A DNA stretch of 64,000 bases from Macrosoma leucophasiata (taxonomy: Eukaryota; Arthropoda; Insecta; Lepidoptera; Hedylidae): positions 20,448,501-20,512,500 of the forward strand of contig JAWQUS010000027.1 in assembly GCA_036365455.1 (NCBI GenBank), given 5' to 3'. The notes below the pieces were generated by a model, which had not been told where the DNA came from, searched no databases, and saw only the letters and a program-made list of their open reading frames with translations. The stretch's first letter is position 1; every line of letters begins with the position of its first letter. The translations under genes and the position numbers were made by a program. Shown one piece after another: positions 42,667 through 54,019 of the stretch.

Positions 42667-43121
42667 ACCTAAACACTTGATTCACACCTATAAGCCACCT
42701 AAGCTAACGAAGACCACATCTGAGCGTCACATTTCACTTCTCGTTTTTGATTTAACCGATTCGGGATCGGTGAATCCATTAATAATGTATATTACCTACA
42801 CGTCATGAATTTTTGCACACTCTGTATGAAGTCAAACTGGATACAAAAACGGTAACGGTAAAAAAAACGTTGCGTGCAATTGACACGTGGCAGAAGTTCA
42901 AAAATGTTCGTAAGAGACACTGTATAAGTGTTTAAGATCTAATCATCTGCCAATTTCAATTTCTATTTACATTTACCATAACACAGGAAGGCAGTGATGC
43001 GGAATTTTCAGATGCATGTTGTTTTTAGTTTAGTTTTAACTTTTTATTATGTAAATATTGTTTAGGTTTTAAATATATTTTAATGTTTTTTTTTATTATA
43101 TGAAAATTAAACATATTTCTA
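42667..43121. other. No gene recognised
   Basis: AT-rich; no coding signal. Confidence 0.4.
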
Positions 43122-45240
43122 TTTCAATTTCAATTTATTTTTGCTTGTTGCATGGTACATTTATGGTCTTACAATTAAATTTTATGAGCTAAATACATGT
43201 AACACCCCGTAGGGGCATCGCAAAGAAATATTACAGCGTTTAATATATGTGTACTTGCTTATAGTTAAAATTTAATTACATAATATGGGTTTCTTATCTC
43301 AATATTATTTTATTATATTTTGTACAACTTAATAATTATTTTAAATTAAAATAAAGATTTTTATTTTTAATTTCATTTTCATTAAAATTATCATTATTAT
43401 AAAATATTTATAATTATTATTTAATATAATTATACTACTTAGTTAATTTATGCATTATATTTATTAAATCTACATCACATAAGTAAAACAGAAAATATAG
43501 CTATAATAAAATTTGGTCAGTACTTATAAACATAATTTTTATTATTATTTACTTAATATTGGGTGGTTATATGATTTCATACACTCGGCATTATACAACT
43601 AGTAGACTATTGGATACAGATTTTGGTTATAATTTATTAAACAGTTCGTCTAGTCGATAAAATGCGTTATTTAATAAATATTCTTTTAAACGTGTAATAA
43701 ACGTAGATATTTTACTTCATTTTTAATTTGGTTTGGTATGCTATTGTATATTTGTATCGCCATTGAGTGGGGACCGTTTCTGTACATGTTGAGGGTGGTG
43801 GGGGGGAGTCTTAGTTTGTTTAAGTTTCTATTATTGCGTTTTATTATTTTGATAGGGGAGAAGAGTTCAATATGCTTCTTGACGAATTTGCAACATTCAA
43901 GGATGTATAGTGAAGGTAAAGTTAAAATTTTATGTTGAATGAAAGAAGATTTACAGGAGTCAGTCTGTTTAATATTTACCAGTATTCTGATACATTTCTT
44001 TTGTAATATTAATATGTCTTGTGTCAGAGTACTGTTACCCCACAATATAATGCCGTAAGAGAGTCGTGAATGTATGTGTGCATAATAAGCTGTTAGAGCA
44101 GTGTTAAAGTCTGTTGTTCTCTAATATTCTCTAGATTCTATTCTCTATAAAGCATAAATAAGGGATAAAAGTTGTTTGGTAAGTTTATGGATGTGTGATT
44201 TCCAGTTTAAGCTGCTATCAATATTTATTCCTAAAAGGGTTACGGAGTTTTCAGTAGGTATTTGGATATCTTTATATGAATAATATATGTTCAGAGTTCG
44301 TTTTTGATAAGGTTTAAATTCTATGATTAATGTTTTTTTATAATTTAATTTAAGGTTATGTGTATTTAGCCAGCTCTGGATGTTATCTAAAGTGAAATCA
44401 AGATTTGTCTTTAATTCGGTGACGTTGGTACATTGTAAAAGTATGGATATATCATCAGCAAAGACAGTGCAATGTTTATTTATCTGTTTCGGCAAGTCGT
44501 TGATATATACCAGAAATAGAATGCAGCCGATGACTGTGCCTTGTGGGATTGAATTATTTATTTTAATTTTTTCAGATCGTATATTTTGAATTAAACCTGA
44601 GTCGAAATTTAGATTTTCTATTTCTGTGTATTGATACCGATTGGAAAGGTAAGAGGAAAGCCACTTGTGAGTTATGCCTCTTATTCCATTGGCGTAATGT
44701 TTTTTTTAAAGAATATTGTACTGTACTCGTTCGTATGCTTTGCTCATGTCGAGCAGCAGTCCTACTGCATATTTTTTATTATTTAATATGTCTAAAATTT
44801 GTTGGGTGTATTTGTATACAGCAAGTATAGTGGAACGGTTTTTCCGAAAACCGTACTGATTTTCATAGAGTAGTTTAAATTTTTCTAGAAAAGAATAGAG
44901 TCTATTACACATTGCCGTTTCAAATATTTTAAAACATGTCGGAAGAAGTGCAATGGGTCGGTAATTATTTGGGTCAGTTTTACATCCTTTTTTGTGTATT
45001 GGTCTTATTATGGATGTTTTCAGCGAATCGGGATATGTGCCTTCTAAGAATGATTGATTTATCATGGTGTATGGGACTTTAAGAATTTCTGTACATTTTT
45101 TAATTAATATATAATTAAAAATATAATTTCGTCTATACCATAGCTACATTTATTTTTTAGATTTTTCAGAATACGTTCTACTTCCGAACAATCTACTGGC
45201 TCAAGAAACATAGTATTCATATCACTATTTGAGATAATCA
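43122..45240 (-). pseudogene. Decayed LINE with RT domain (Jockey/CR1-like)
   Basis: A non-LTR reverse transcriptase on the minus strand, broken by frameshifts. From about 45210: an RT N-terminal region MFLEPVDCSEVERIL, then LKNKCSYGIDEI. From 45065: INQSFLEGTYPDSLKTSIIR, PIHKKG, NYRPIALLPTCFKIFE and YGFRKNRST, then LLLDMSKAYERV. After a shift near 44705: PQGTVIGCILFLVYINDLP and the catalytic FADD, followed by LNTHNLKLNYKKT. After a further shift near 44145: YYAHIHSRLSYGIILWGN and RILVNI, reaching about 43640 with another shift near 43700. The 3' UTR is AT-rich and ends near 43122 in an AAATTGAAATTG tail. The endonuclease is absent. At least three frameshifts and one stop make it an old copy. 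Confidence 0.87.
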
Positions 45241-45250
45241 CTTTTAACTG

Positions 45251-45400
45251 TCATAAACTTAATAAAACGTTAGAGCGTGGAGCAATAGATCTGTCTTGTA
45301 CGGGCGCTTGACGCGAACTCCTCACTGTCTCATTTTCTCCCGCGTTAAATTTTGTGAATTTAAGTGTCTGTCTATTTTTACTGTCGCGTTTTCGTTTCAT
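45251..45400 (-). pseudogene. Possible LINE ORF1 start fused to RT remnant
   Basis: A 49-codon minus-strand frame begins MKRKRDSKNRQTLKF and is very basic, ending just upstream of the RT remnant at 45240. It sits where an ORF1 start could lie if most of ORF1 and the endonuclease were deleted. I do not recognise the peptide; the link to the LINE rests on position and strand only. Confidence 0.35.
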
Positions 45401-46014
45401 CGACTTTCTAAACGAGTTTTCACTTCAAAAAAGTGTTAACAAGTCCTCAAAAGTCAAAATAGAGCACCCAACCCGTCAATACCCACAAGGGTACTTCACA
45501 CCGCAACATTAACACTATTAAACACTTATTTCACACCTTTACGATGTCGTAAAAATCAGGACACACTCAAATGGGCGGGTTGGTTTTGTACCCATGAATT
45601 TTAATTGAAGGGCTCAGTCTTGGGGTCCTTTTGACCCGGCGTGATTTATTGGTGGGTGGTCGGTAATAAAACTAATTTACTACGGGAATTGCCGGGTTAA
45701 TCACTGTGAACGGGTTACGCCAATGTAAACAGATCGTTCAGTTTTGTATGGCACAGTTAGTTTTTCTGAGGGTGAGTTTTGTGCTTTTGAAATGATATTC
45801 TCAACAGAATATTGATCCATGTGTTTGGCGTAAAAAAATATACGTAACGTTTTGACGGACAAACATCCAAACAAAGAAGCTTTCACATTTATAATATATA
45901 TGCATATAATAAAACAGTAAAACCCGCGTGTCTGTACATTGTATATATTTACGAAAAACCAATTGGGGGTGATGTTAAAATAGTATTTTAGTAACACTTT
46001 TCAATGATTTTCTA
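45401..46014. other. No gene recognised
   Basis: May include the 5' untranslated part of the LINE to its left (45401-45480). 45580-45720 is GC-richer without a frame. A 98-codon minus-strand ORF (45701-45997) has no motif. Confidence 0.35.
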
Positions 46015-46262
46015 ATGTCTGTTTGCCCCTTTGTCCAGGCTAATCTCCGAAGATACTGGACGGATTCGAATGAAACTTTTTGTGGTGTATAGATACTAAG
46101 CCTGGCCAACATTTAGGCTACTTTTTACTGCGGGTAAGTCACTCATTCCCACGGGAATCTCTACATTTAATTTCATTTTCCTATACATTATCAAACCTTT
46201 GACACATTATTTCATTGTGGGGCAATACGAAGTTTGCCGGGTCAGCTAGTTTATAATATTAG
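46015..46262. mobile_element. Lepidopteran dispersed repeat (GACCCGGCAAACTTCG type)
   Basis: GATACTGGACGGATTCGAAT, TGAAACTTTTTGTGGTGTAT, then TTGTGGGGCAATACGAAGTT and TGCCGGGTCAGCTAG, a word order I know as a common lepidopteran repeat. Short pieces of the end (CTAGCTGACCC.G.GAACTT) occur at 9729 and 53938. Class uncertain (Helitron-like possible). Confidence 0.6.
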
Positions 46263-46621
46263 TATGATTATGCAAACGCAATAAAATTTGCTCTTTTTTT
46301 TTAAAAAAAAAGTACATCAACTGCATGAATAGATTTAATTATAAAGCCGATCGATTGTTCATTATTCATTAACAATACTGATTGCGAGCCTGTGCCATTG
46401 AGGTTAAAATAAAAAAGGTTCGCCACAAGGTCAATTTTGTCACGCCAAGGTCGTATTGTATTGTTTGTGGCCCTATTTTTAGGATCTCTAGTTTATCAAT
46501 AGTTCAGTGGTAGGGTCATTATGGCCAGGCCTTGATCCTGTGTTCAATTATCGGTTTCGCGAGCCAATTGCGTTACTCAGTTGATTCCAAATTTTCTATG
46601 TCTACAAACTACTTAAACTAA
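46263..46621. other. No gene; weak tRNA-like motif
   Basis: 46499-46555 has TAGTTCAGTGGTAGGGTCAT and CCTGTGTTCAATTATC, resembling A and B boxes, but no cloverleaf closes. It is probably a decayed SINE head. Confidence 0.35.
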
Positions 46622-46747
46622 CAGCCTCAGTAGCCTAATGGTAGCAGGCCACCACTACTAAACTGAGGTTCTGGGTTCGACGGGGACGAATAGATTTTGC
46701 TGGATTCGTTTCCCGATCCGGGCAACGAACCCAGCAAAATCTATTCA
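46622..46747 (+). mobile_element. T1 SINE head joined to a hairpin
   Basis: 46622-46680 is the T1 head (GCCTCAGTAGCCTAATGGTA, GGTTCTGGGTTCGA). It stops at the B box and passes into a hairpin at 46684-46747 whose arms, GACGAATAGATTTTGCTGG and near-complement, span about 30 bp with a few mismatches. Confidence 0.65.
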
Positions 46748-46856
46748 TCACAAACATAGGAATTCACTTAGCAAAGTTCCAAGTGCAGGCACTACTGAGA
46801 AGAACTCCGCTACCGAACAAACTCAGTGTGTTGCTCTTTTTGTCAAAATCTTTAGA

Positions 46857-47100
46857 TCTACCGCAACGCATTACCTAATACCTAATACTTGCCGCTAAAT
46901 GGTAGTGTTCAGCACTATCGTTTTCCGGTCAGGTGGTAATGTACGATGTAATTGCCGGCACAAACGCCTTAGCCCTCGGGAGTGGCAACGCATCTACATT
47001 GAAATCTCTTGTTTAATGTACTAGATGTTTATAGGCTACTGTATTATTTACCATCAATGTGAACTGTATGCCTGTTTGCCACTTCATGATACAAAAAAAA
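46857..47100 (+). mobile_element. Bm1-like SINE, 5' truncated
   Basis: Starts at CGCATTACCTAATACCTAAT and runs to TTGCCACTTCATGATACAAA and an A run. Diverged subfamily with TTGAAATCTCTTG. Confidence 0.8.
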
Positions 47101-47116
47101 AACTAATTCAAATGGG

Positions 47117-47145
47117 AATCTTTGATTATATTATATAATCAAAGA
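47117..47145. repeat. Perfect hairpin, 14-bp arms, 1-nt loop
   Basis: ATCTTTGATTATAT, one T, then the exact complement. It is flanked on both sides by GGGAAT / GGGAAT, suggesting a small local inversion-duplication. Confidence 0.85.
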
Positions 47146-47169
47146 TGGGAATAAAAGTAGAATACAGAT

Positions 47170-47459
47170 TATAGAGCAACACGGGCCACCAGCCGCCGGC
47201 GGACCGTAGAGGAGTTGTCATAGCGCTTATTACTAAATGCAAAACAGTCTCGTCATTTTTGCGGGGGGAACTAGGTGCACACACACACTACAAAAACCGT
47301 CTATTACTACGAAACTCACACCTTGACTTTAACAAAATACGGAAACAATTTCACGCACACATTGAAACATCTAGGCGACAGGTATAGCCCCATTTGGGCT
47401 TGTACTTTGACAGAGGGGAAAGCCTGTATATGGCTACTCCCCTCCGGTGTTGCTCTATG
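47170..47459. mobile_element. MITE family C, second full copy
   Basis: TATAGAGCAACACGGGCCAC to CTCCGGTGTTGCTCTATG, with the same interior as 8475-8765. Its right end forms part of the arm of the inverted repeat at 47436-47940. Confidence 0.8.
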
Positions 47460-47940
47460 TATACGAGATAATTAGCCGGGAAAGGCCCGACCGGCACGTT
47501 TTTACTGGTGGTAGAGCTCCACTGACGGAGCTCGCGGGCGCAGGCACCACTGCATTACTTAATACTTGCCGCTAAATGGTTGTGTTCAGCACTATCGTGT
47601 TCCGGTCAGGTGGTAATGTAAGGCCCTGTAATTTCCGGCACAGAGGCATAACACTTTAGGCCTCAGGAGTGGTAACGCATCTGCATTTCGATATCTGGTC
47701 TTTGTGTGGGTGTCTATAGGCTGCAGTCATCGCTTAACATCAATGTGAACTGCATGCTTGTTTACCACTTGCATTAAATTAATATAAAAAATAGTTACTG
47801 AATTCTGTATCATTCCAAAAATGCAGTGGTGCCTGCGCCCGCGAGCTCCGTCAGTGGAGCTCTACCACCAGTAAAAACGTGCCGGTCGGGCCTTTCCCGG
47901 CTAATTATCTCGTATACATAGAGCAACACCGGAGGGGAGT
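47436..47940. repeat. Perfect inverted repeat, 121-bp arms around a SINE
   Basis: The arms 47436-47556 and 47820-47940 are exact reverse complements (coordinates sum to 95376) around a 263-bp spacer. The left arm contains the right end of MITE C, 50 bp of other sequence and the first 49 bp of a Bm1-like SINE. The spacer is the rest of that SINE plus 30 bp. Because the arm cuts through the SINE, the duplication happened after the SINE inserted. Confidence 0.93.
47509..47790 (+). mobile_element. Bm1-like SINE forming arm and spacer of the inverted repeat
   Basis: GGTGGTAGAGCTCCACTGAC through GAACTGCATGCTTGTTTACC. A second copy of its first 49 bp, in opposite orientation, is at 47820-47872. Confidence 0.87.
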
Positions 47941-48596
47941 CGATTCGGTTGTCGATTCTGAACATACTAGTTTCGGGTTGTACATTTAATCCTGTTACAC
48001 GTGGTATTAAAAAGAAACTCTGGAAAAAAATCGAAAATTGCGACCGAACACGTGCCGTCATGTTTGAATGCGTTCACGACTAACGAAGGACGATATTTAA
48101 ATGTTGACATGCGATATGCGATATTTGTCGTATAATTCGTTGACGGTGGCCCTGGTGCAGTAACGGTACAGTGGGTCGCGTGTTCGATATTAATTTGGGG
48201 CAAATATTTGCTTTGAATATGCTGTGACCATGGCTCCGACCCGTGAACGACTGGATTGCTTAGTTATTTTTTATGGAAAGGTAATACCTAATTTTTCTTA
48301 GTAGTTTGGTATTTTGCCTATTATTTGAAAAGCGCACTTCGCCTCAAATACGGCTTTTTTCATTTTCTTTTACCAACCGGCCTTTTGCTACCTTTGCTCA
48401 AATTAAAACAACGAGTAGGTAACTTTGTCTGCGTGTCTATGGATGATACGTTCACAATATAAATTCTTCTACGTTTTTTATTATATTCAATGGATAAGTG
48501 TTATCCAAGTATTAAAAAACGTAGAGGAAAAGAAAATAAATATAATAACTTTATTAAAACTGTTTAAAATATGAATCAATAGTACAAAACCTTTAA
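47941..48596. other. No gene; weak tRNA-like word
   Basis: 48150-48190 (CCTGGTGCAGTAACGGTACA, GGGTCGCGTGTTCGATATT) looks like a decayed SINE head. Otherwise unique. Confidence 0.4.
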
Positions 48597-48697
48597 AATA
48601 GCAGACGACCTCCGGCGACCCTTCACCTTCGGGAGGTAGTTCAGCCACACGATCTGTGACCGAGCTGCCGTTGAGTCTGGACTGTGTTGACTGAACT
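48597..48697. repeat. Direct repeat, copy 1 (CAGACGACCTCCGGCGACCC)
   Basis: AAATAGCAGACGACCTCCGG, GGGAGGTAGTTCAGCCACAC, GATCTGTG and TGTTGACTGAACTGAA; it recurs 436 bp to the right. Unknown element. Confidence 0.75.
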
Positions 48698-49032
48698 GAA
48701 TTAAAAAAATATATCTATTCAATTCAAAATACAAGTGCAGAGTATTCTCAAATTGGTATGGATGTTAAAAAATATTTTCATTCCATTTATACAATGTCTA
48801 TTAATCCAATCATATCGAAAAAAGAAAAGGAATATTTAAGCTTGTTTGTTATTGGAATTTGGCAAATATTTTAATCCCGACCTATGCCCGGTATAGCGAT
48901 TTAAACAACTGGGGTTTCATCCAGACACCGCGGATTCAAATACCAATCGAGGTTTTTATTCCTAAAAAAAAACATATAACAGTCGATATGTTATAGCGCA
49001 ATAAACTTTAAATGAATTGGTTGAATGTCTGA
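48698..49032. other. Sequence between two direct repeats
   Basis: AT-rich 335 bp with no ORF. With its flanking repeats it could be the body of a small element. Confidence 0.35.
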
Positions 49033-49123
49033 AATAGCAGACGACCTCCGGCGACCCCTGACCCGTGGGAGACGGTTCAGCATCACGATCTGTGGATTAG
49101 TCTGGTCGGTATTGACTGAACAG
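49033..49123. repeat. Direct repeat, copy 2
   Basis: Same order as 48597-48697: AAATAGCAGACGACCTCCGG, GGGAGACGGTTCAGCATCAC, GATCTGTGG and TATTGACTGAACAG, with small indels. Confidence 0.75.
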
Positions 49124-49186
49124 TAGGTATATATGTAATAAATTTAGTTTTATAAAGGCACTACTTTCACTACTAGCTTGGTACTT

Positions 49187-49580
49187 TTAATTTTCAGTTG
49201 TTTTTTCTTTCACAGCTTGTTCTTCGACAATGGCCTCCTCTAAAGCTTTCCATCTTGTCCTATCCTTTGCAGTGCATGTCCATTCTGGATCAGCTATCTT
49301 TCTTATATCATCTTCCCAACGTTTTGTTTGTCTACCTTGATTCCTTTTACTGTCCCGTGGGTACCATTCTGTAACTTGTCTCGTCCACTTCTCATTCTCT
49401 TCCCTTAGCATGTGTCCCGTCCATCTCCATTTTAAGCGCTTGTGTAACAGTACATATATTCTTAAATTTTGTTTTTGTCTTTATATTTTGTAATTTTACC
49501 TTATGTCTTCTTTTGACTACAGTTACGCTTCTTTCCGTGCTATTTTGGCATACTTGTATTTTTTTTGAGTTGTTGCTCAT
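49187..49580 (-). pseudogene. RTE-like LINE, C-terminal end
   Basis: On the minus strand the upstream frame gives RHKVKLQNIKTKTKF, followed after a shift near 49410 by WKWTG-like and HMLREENEKWTRQVTEW. Then YPRDSKRNQGRQTKRWEDDI, then DPEWTCTAKDRTRWKALEEA and a stop at 49187. The order W..VT.W.P, G.P..RW.DDI and DR..W..LEEA is the familiar C-terminus of RTE-like ORF2. All catalytic domains are missing. It lies just outside the visible part of the large palindrome's left arm; if the palindrome continues, a mirror copy should lie to the right of the window. Confidence 0.85.
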
Positions 49581-49604
49581 TTTCGTATGGAAATACGTAA
49601 TTTT

Positions 49605-49830
49605 AAATTAGCTCGAGGGTGTAGTCTATATTGCGGTGGGCATTACCTAATCTGTCTACCACTAAATGGTAGCGTTCAGCACCATCGAGTTCCGGTAACA
49701 AAGAACACAGAGGGAAAGCAATTTTGGCCTCAGTGGCAACGCATCTTAATGTTAATTACCGATTTTTATTTAGATATAAGCTGCAGACTTATCGTTCATG
49801 TGAACTGCATGTTTGTTTGCCACCGTATTT
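49605..49830 (+). mobile_element. Bm1-like SINE, diverged, internally deleted
   Basis: TAGCTCGAGGGTGTAG, ACCACTAAATGGTAGCGTTC, GAGTTCCGGTAAC and GTTCATGTGAACTGCATGTT, then TTGCCACCG. Its last bases (from 49812) are the first of the visible left palindrome arm. Confidence 0.7.
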
Positions 49831-50254
49831 ACATTTAAAAAAGTACTAAACTACGATGTTACCACTGACCCTTTTCAATCAGGAATATTTATTAGGTATA
49901 TGTACCTTTATTTCTTACATCTTGAGTACCTAGTTACAAGTCCAATTCTCCATTCTAAAGCAAATAGATACGAGTACGTATTACCTCAACCGTTGCCGCA
50001 TCACCAGTAATAAAGTCTATAGTATAGTATAGAATTACAGAATTCATTTCCTGCACTCGCCAGTCCGACCACCGACCGACGACAGTTATGCAGATGACCA
50101 TTTCTTCGTAACCCTTCTCAGGAATTAGTTTAACTGTCTCTTTCTATGCATCATTGCTTTTGAATGTATGTACTTATTTTTGTTTAATATTATTTGAAAT
50201 ATATATAATAATTTTTGTAATATTAATTTATTCTGAAACTTTTTTTTTGTTTTC

Positions 50255-50505
50255 TAATAGAACTCCAGTGACGGAGCTCGCGGGTGAAGGCACCACCGCA
50301 TTACCTAATATATTTGCCGCTAAATGGTAGTGTTCAGCACTATCGTGTTCCGGCACAGAGGCATAACACCTTAGGCCTCAGGAGTGGTAACACATCTGCA
50401 TTTTGAGCTTGGTCTGTGTGTGGGTGTCTATAGGCTGCAGTCATCACTTAACATCAATGTGAACTGCATGCTTGTTTGCCACTTCCATGACACATAAAAA
50501 AATAT
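50255..50505 (+). mobile_element. Bm1-like SINE with internal deletion (left arm)
   Basis: GAACTCCAGTGACGGAGCTC to GCTTGTTTGCCACTTCCATG. The GGTCAGGTGGTAATGTACGG block is missing between GTGTTCCGG and CACAGAGGC. Mirrored at 63307-63557. Confidence 0.85.
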
Positions 50506-50674
50506 CAGAGAACATACAAGAAACCTGCATTAGTGTGAAAATTATGTCAGTATGGTTCTGTAATACTATATCAATAGGCAAAATTCTTTTTTATTATTAA
50601 AATATAAGTTGCGTGATAAAACAAAACCCTTTATGAGTGTGTCGTACCTTTTGTCCTACCTATTTTACTTTAAG

Positions 50675-51020
50675 GGCCCCGTAATAACTATCACAGAGAC
50701 ACATCATCTAAGTTCTCAGGGGTAGCAATGCATCTGCATTTTGACCTCTGGTCTTTCTGTAACATCAATGTGAACTGAATGATTGTTTGCCACCTTTACA
50801 ACATAAAAAAAAATACGCGAAATAAATCCGAAAACTAGTTGCATGCAATATTTTAATATAATGTATGGTCGTACGTAATAACTATCACAGAGACATAACA
50901 ACTATGGTGTCAGGGGTGTCGTCACATCTGCACTAGAACCGCTGGTTTTTGTGTAGATGTCTATAGGCTGCAGTCATCACTTAATATCCATGTGAACTGC
51001 ATGCTTTGTCACCTTCGCTA
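50675..51020 (+). mobile_element. Two diverged Bm1-like SINE fragments (left arm)
   Basis: 50675-50815 (GGCCCCGTAATAACTATCAC to TTTGCCACCTTTACAACATA) and 50868-51020 (GTCGTACGTAATAACTATCA to ACTGCATGCTTTGTCACC) are 3' halves of the TATCACAGAGACA subfamily, in tandem. Mirrored at 62792-63137. Confidence 0.75.
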
Positions 51021-52998
51021 AGATAAAGATAACTCGAGCCATTTTTTGCTATTAGAACAAACCCCGAAATATGCACTTTTAGTCCAGATATAATCAATAC
51101 CAACAGTTTTTACAAAACAAGTCGCCTCATCATTTATCTCAATTTAAAATGAATTTGGAATACAATACTTTGTAGGTAGGTACGTTACCACAACTGAAAT
51201 CAATGCTGTCACTCATACAAATTTCAAAACACATTAAAAAAATCAAAGGTATCGTGCGAACCCTGTTTTTTTTCTTTTTTATGCTCATGTTTGAGTCGGT
51301 TAAAAATAAATAAATAAATGTGGGCGTAACCATAGCAACCAAGGATAAATGAGTTAATAATGAGCCATCCAACCGAAAATTCACGTATCAGGAAACATAT
51401 AATTATGATTAAAAATTGTAAGAGGGAGGCGGTCTCTTAGAAAGTGAATATGTTAGTGATGTCTTGTATATTGTGAATGTATCGATAAATATTGTTAAAT
51501 GGCATAAATAGTTAAGATTTTAGAGATATTGTTGGGTGACCTAAAATATGTATTAGTCATCGGATTATCGTTGAGATGAAAAATAAAGATAGGATGGTTT
51601 TCTCATTCTACTTTCCTTATCATCACATCCGATAAATCTTGTTCGATAACCTGACACAAAACTTATATCCATTCTAACACAAAGGAGGTAATATTTTAAA
51701 TGTATCTGATATCAACTTATCATTTACGATAATAATCTTTATTTATAATTTATAACAAAGAAATAAACTGTTAAGAAAAAGATAGTTTTACCCCTCCTAC
51801 TTTTATGTTTTACAGCACAATAACGTTTGTTACAGTAGTATCAATGTAAATCAATACAAACATATCGTTAATAAACAGATTATTAAGATATCAAAGACAT
51901 ATCCTTTTATCTTTAGAAGAAGTGATCTAGATGACACATCGATATTAGGCGATCGGCATCACTACCCAAGATTAGGGTTTCCCTTACAAAGATTTCGTAA
52001 TCTATTCGCGAAGGGATCGCACAAAAGGTAAGGCAGATGTTTGCAGGTAAATCAGGGCAGATGCAATAGAACAATGTTGCTACGGAACCGTCCGTCTTGT
52101 GCGTTTAATTAAATTATTGCACTTGAGTTTTTTGAATATTGGATTCAATGGGGACATTCTGTCAAGTTGTGCTTGGTCAATACTGTTGCGTTTGACGGAT
52201 CTCTCAGCTTGATGCTTGTATCTGTCTTATGTATTCTGTGTATTATTAGTATAAATGTAAGCCTATGGTTCCAATAACGGTAGTATAGTTAAAATTTGAG
52301 AATGTGATCGATACATTAATATAGTTTGATGACTTGATAGAAACATATATTTTATCTGTTAATTATAATAATGGACTTTGAACTCTATTAATAATTGCTG
52401 ATACCAATCAACCAACGTTTCTAATATTTCTATGTTTTAGTTTTATTTATAATAATTGTGGTGTGGTTGTTTTAATTAATTGTGGCGTAACAATATCTCT
52501 TATTTTCACATTATCCGGCTCAACAATAAAAACAATAGTTGGTATATCAAATTCAACTTCGAAATGGAAGAGTTAAGTTCCAAAAACTTGACAATGGCTG
52601 ATCGTAAAACGTACGGCATTGTCTCAAACTCTTCAGAATTCAGCGCCGGTGTAAATTTCGTAAATTTCGTGCTTTAGAAAACAAGATTTGGCGAACCCTA
52701 GTTCTGCGCGGCACTCATTTCACGCTCGGCGGCGCATTACGCAAAACACGAAACCGTTTTTATCCAACCCTTTTTTTTTTCATAAAGGTATTGTGTACAC
52801 GCTAGTTTCAACGTGTGAAATTGGCCCGCAGATCCAACATTTGGTATCATTTCGCTGCAAAAACTGTTATTAGAAATGGGAAAGTCTTGGCCTGTGAATA
52901 AATTAGTAAAAGTGATAAATTATATGCTGCTTCATGGTGCGATGTTTGTTTTATGTACGCGCTTAGTGCTTTGTAACGTTTGTTTCTCTTTGGTCATA
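51021..52998. other. No gene in left arm stretch
   Basis: About 2 kb, non-repetitive apart from its mirror copy (60814-62791). ORFs of 61-81 codons here appear twice only because of the mirror. No conserved motif or splice-bounded exon was found. Confidence 0.45.
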
Positions 52999-53205
52999 AA
53001 AATGGAAAACAAGCATAAAGTTTTCTTTGGTTCACGTCTCAAGCCATATTGAAGTAATGACCATCTAACTTGAGCTCTATAGTGCAAAATACTACCATTA
53101 AATTTTTTGCCCTGTTATAACTATCACAGAGATATAATCAACGTCTCAGGGGTGGAAGCTTGTCTGCTTTTTGATCTCTGGTTCTTGTGTTGATGTCTGC
53201 AGTCA
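52999..53205. mobile_element. Rearranged Bm1-like SINE scraps (left arm)
   Basis: 52999-53098 reads as a minus-strand tail and head (GGAAAACAAGCATAAAGTTT, GTGCAAAATACTACCATT). 53108-53205 reads as a plus-strand centre (TATAACTATCACAGAGATAT, TCTGGTTCTTGTGTTGATGT). It is two old pieces head to head. Mirrored at 60607-60813. Confidence 0.6.
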
Positions 53206-54019
53206 TCTAAAAAAACTGTAGCGGGAAGAGGTAAAGGTCCGCCACTGGTTATCCACCATTTTTATTTACCCCTATCATACCAACGTAATATTTTATGTTT
53301 ATTCTGTCACATTACAGTCAGTGTTGTATTTTTTCATGCAGCAAATTTGTGGTTAAATGATATTTGTGTCTGACTAATGACAAAAAATTACGCTGTTTCC
53401 TTCCGACGTAGAGAGAGAGAGCATAGAGCGCCAAATATCTCGATACTTACACATCACCATGCCTCTTCTACATTTGTACTAGAACGACAGAATTATGAAC
53501 CGCAAATGTAATTTTCATAGTAAGTGGGTGATACTATGAATGTGATAGTTGAAATAATAATTTCTGTATAGGAGTGATATATATTTTAGCGTCCACGAGT
53601 AGCTCGATTGGGCAAAAGAGTTAATGAAATTTACGTAACAAGTCATCCTGCGCAATTCCTTTTGTCTCCAACTAAATTAGCAATTTTCCACTTCATCCTC
53701 TCTGTTCCTTCCTTTCATTAGTCTAAAGATCGAGCGACATTTCAAATTACCTTGTAATTCAGGTATTCTACTAATTAGACGCGTCGAGTTTTATCTTTTT
53801 GCTATCTTTAAGTAAATATAGTCTTTATTATCCGCTGATGTCATTATCTTAAGTAAGGTTGTACTATTAGCTTTTTAATAAAAAAAACGCTGTGTCATTT
53901 ATTCCATTGTGTTGACTGTCTTTATATTATTTTTTACTAGCTGACCCGGGGAACTTGGAATTAAATAACATGCTAAAAATTTAGAGGTACTGTTTTCCTT
54001 ACAATTTCTTAACATTACA
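53206..54019. other. No gene in left arm stretch
   Basis: 53938-53962 (CTAGCTGACCCGGGGAACTT) is an end fragment of the repeat type at 46015-46262. 53430-53475 (GAGAGCATAGAGCGCCAAAT) faintly resembles the L-A LINE tail. Mirrored on the right. Confidence 0.4.

Noticed and set aside
44380..44589. Plus-strand ORFs across 43738-44589
   Set aside because: They are antisense to the LINE reverse transcriptase, whose catalytic motifs are on the minus strand.
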